Origin: Tomocerus qinae
Lineage: Eukaryota; Arthropoda; Collembola; Entomobryomorpha; Tomoceridae
NCBI GenBank assembly: GCA_020055645.1
Contig: CM034547.1
Span: 17,950,513-18,014,512, forward strand
DNA: 64,000 bases
Direction: 5' to 3'
The notes beneath the pieces are model-generated. The model did no database searches. It had not been told where the DNA came from and worked only from the letters and a program-made list of their open reading frames with translations. Position 1 is the first letter of the stretch; each line of letters begins with the position of its first letter. A program made the position numbers and the translations under genes. This document shows, in pieces, positions 62,251 to 64,000 of this stretch.

Positions 62251-63659
62251 TCTCTTCTCACTCTCGGTTTAATGTAAGGGTGTGGTTAGAAAAGGAGCTG
62301 TGTAGGCAGCTTTTGCGAAAAATTGGAAAGACTACTAAAAGAGAGATAGAGGAGGAGGCGAGAGTCTTATAGCTACTATTAGGTATGTACATTGTAAAAG
62401 GAAGGAGAATCCCTATTGTAATGAAATGCAATGTTGTTAGTATACTTATACGAGAGTCGGGAAATAAAGGATGGTGCAGAGCAGAGGAGGATAAAGGGGC
62501 CACTGGAGAATGAAAGTACACACATGGAAAGTCCTAAGTACCTATGCTCTAGCTCTGTACATAAGAGACGCGACTATTTTGTTCGTCATTCCTCCTTTTA
62601 GTAGTATCTTCAGTATAAGGCGCATCGGGTAGTACTAAAGGAGATAGAAGAGCTGAGTGATCGTGGCATGGCGTGAGTAGTATAGAATGGGGATGGAAAC
62701 TAAACTACTTACGTAGGTAACACAAGATACATATTGTACAGTCGAGGATGAGTATTGTCTGTTTATAAGGCAAAGGCACGACGGGGAAAGAATTTTTTCT
62801 TTCTCTCCTCGCCGTCCTGAATTCTGACTTGGCATGGAATATCCGCACATCTTCCTATATTCCTCAACTGTCTATATAGTCAAGTGCATAGGAGAATTTG
62901 TTTCTTTACTATCTGAACGGGTGGAGAAGTTCTTGTACATGGTGCAGTCGTCGAATAGATTGGAATGGAGTGGAGGAAGACAAGAAGTTCGGAGCATTTG
63001 TGGTGTGGCATCCTCTATCTCCCTAGAATCCCTTATCGTAGTAACTTATAAGATATTTGTACCTATGCATTGTGCAGTTAAGTCTACGACCAGACAGATA
63101 ATAGAGACAGAAAGATCTTCCTGTATATCTCTGTGTAGTCTGACTTGTTGTAGATTTTTCAGTTTATAGCAGGAGGTTAGCAGTTAGCATTAGAGAGTAG
63201 GAGAGTGCGAAAGGAGATGCATGCATCCACTAACTGGAGAGTCTTTAGTTTACTTACTTTACTTCTTTCTGCACAGTGTCTCTCTTTAATCGAAACCAGG
63301 CAGACATACCTTGCTACTTCCCTATGCCATGCAAGAGGAGACGAACCCATTCTGTTGAAAAACGAGAAAACAGGGAAAATAGAGACTGGCAACAGGCCAG
63401 AGCCACACTGGCTACACTTACTACTTCTCCAAGCTTCGCTTTTAGGAAACTCTCCCGGCTCAAATGATAATCCTCTCTCATCTATCCCATTCTGCCTACC
63501 CAACCAACCTAAACTCCTTTATCCAACAACCAGCCAGACGGACAGACTACATTTACTTTTCTTACCATCATTTCCAACAAAAGAAATTGGACATCACTGC
63601 AGACCACCTTTATTTTCTGTGACCAGACCCAACTGGTCCAGACACTTTGCCACTTTAAG

Positions 63660-64000
63660 ATAAATTCTTATTCTATCTGTCTCTTATACCATCCTTTATG
63701 TAAATATTAGTAGCTATTTTGCCCACTTCCCTACTTCATTACATGGTAAAGCATCCCAAAAACTTGAATTATCTTTTTTGTTACTCTTTTGCATATGCCT
63801 AGTTCTTTTTTTCTCATTGCCAAATTATATTGAGTAAACAATAGTCAAGTTGCTAATAATAAATCTTGAACTCAGAATGTTCATATCGAAGTTGTGCATA
63901 AAGCTCGAGTGAAGATTTCCTCGGCGAAAACATAAAATATTCCACCCTACATTGCAGCATACTGAAAAGTTATTTAGAGTCAGGTCAGCATGCAAGGGGG
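63660..64000. other. AT-rich island 25, cut by window end
   Basis: AT-rich stretch with a C-rich left flank. The right flank is outside the window, so the skew change cannot be tested. Confidence 0.42.

Larger units (their letters stand above)
60960..63660. other. Intergenic; G-rich to C-rich
   Basis: No gene is supported. G-rich at 60970-61460. AGTCAAGTC lies near 61975, (AG)7 at 62003-62016 and (CTCA)n at 62233-62250. C-rich at about 63400-63660. The 152-codon frame at 63205-63663 lies on the C-rich strand and ends at the island border. Confidence 0.42.

Noticed and set aside
63205..63663. 152-codon plus-strand frame with a hydrophobic start that looks like a signal peptide
   Set aside because: The remainder is Pro/Ser/Thr/Leu-rich low-purine translation without family features, and it stops at the island border. 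A spliced secreted protein cannot be excluded, but nothing supports it.
1..64000. Bacterial replication origin as the cause of the skew
   Set aside because: The change from C-rich to G-rich repeats some two dozen times in 64 kb, there are no bacterial genes, and the only gene is a eukaryotic phosphatase.

Overview
This window looks like nuclear DNA of a multicellular animal with a gene-poor, expanded genome. There are no bacterial-style operons, ribosome-binding sites, tRNAs or rRNAs. The one convincing coding region is a eukaryotic PP1-type serine/threonine phosphatase, and the rest is noncoding DNA full of short slippage-like repeats. I cannot name the species. A nematode or another invertebrate is a guess only, based on the divergent, intron-poor PP1-like gene.

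Gene content. The only protein gene I can support is on the minus strand at about 15409-16443. It is a PP1-like catalytic domain of roughly 300 residues with all metal ligands and catalytic residues in place. Its SAPNY loop is changed and it carries two insertions. It has no in-frame ATG before the domain, so it either has an upstream exon I could not identify or is a 5'-truncated retrocopy.

Mobile DNA. A fold-back element lies at about 41024-41595. Its two 189-bp arms are inverted copies of each other, and each contains eight 16-bp tandem units. The loop is 168 bp. A 9-bp direct repeat sits exactly 13 bp outside each arm and is probably a target-site duplication.

Large-scale structure. The rest of the window is a sawtooth of strand asymmetry. 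About two dozen AT-rich islands of roughly 150-900 bp, including the longer block that holds the phosphatase, occur every 1-6 kb. Left of an island the plus strand is C-rich and G-poor; right of it the plus strand is G-rich and C-poor. The asymmetry can be extreme: 24 G to 1 C in 7501-7560, 22 G to 2 C in 29821-29880, then 27 C to 4 G in 30061-30120. Every clear island changes in the same direction, the polarity expected around replication origins or divergent promoters. The opposite changes, from G-rich to C-rich, fall between islands and tend to carry AGTCAAGTC/GACTTGACT repeats. The motif ATTTACAAT/ATTGTAAAT recurs in or near islands. The many open frames of 60-160 codons follow from this skew, because the C-rich strand has few stop codons; I do not regard them as genes.

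Island borders are approximate and were read by eye. The base counts quoted are hand counts of 60-base blocks.
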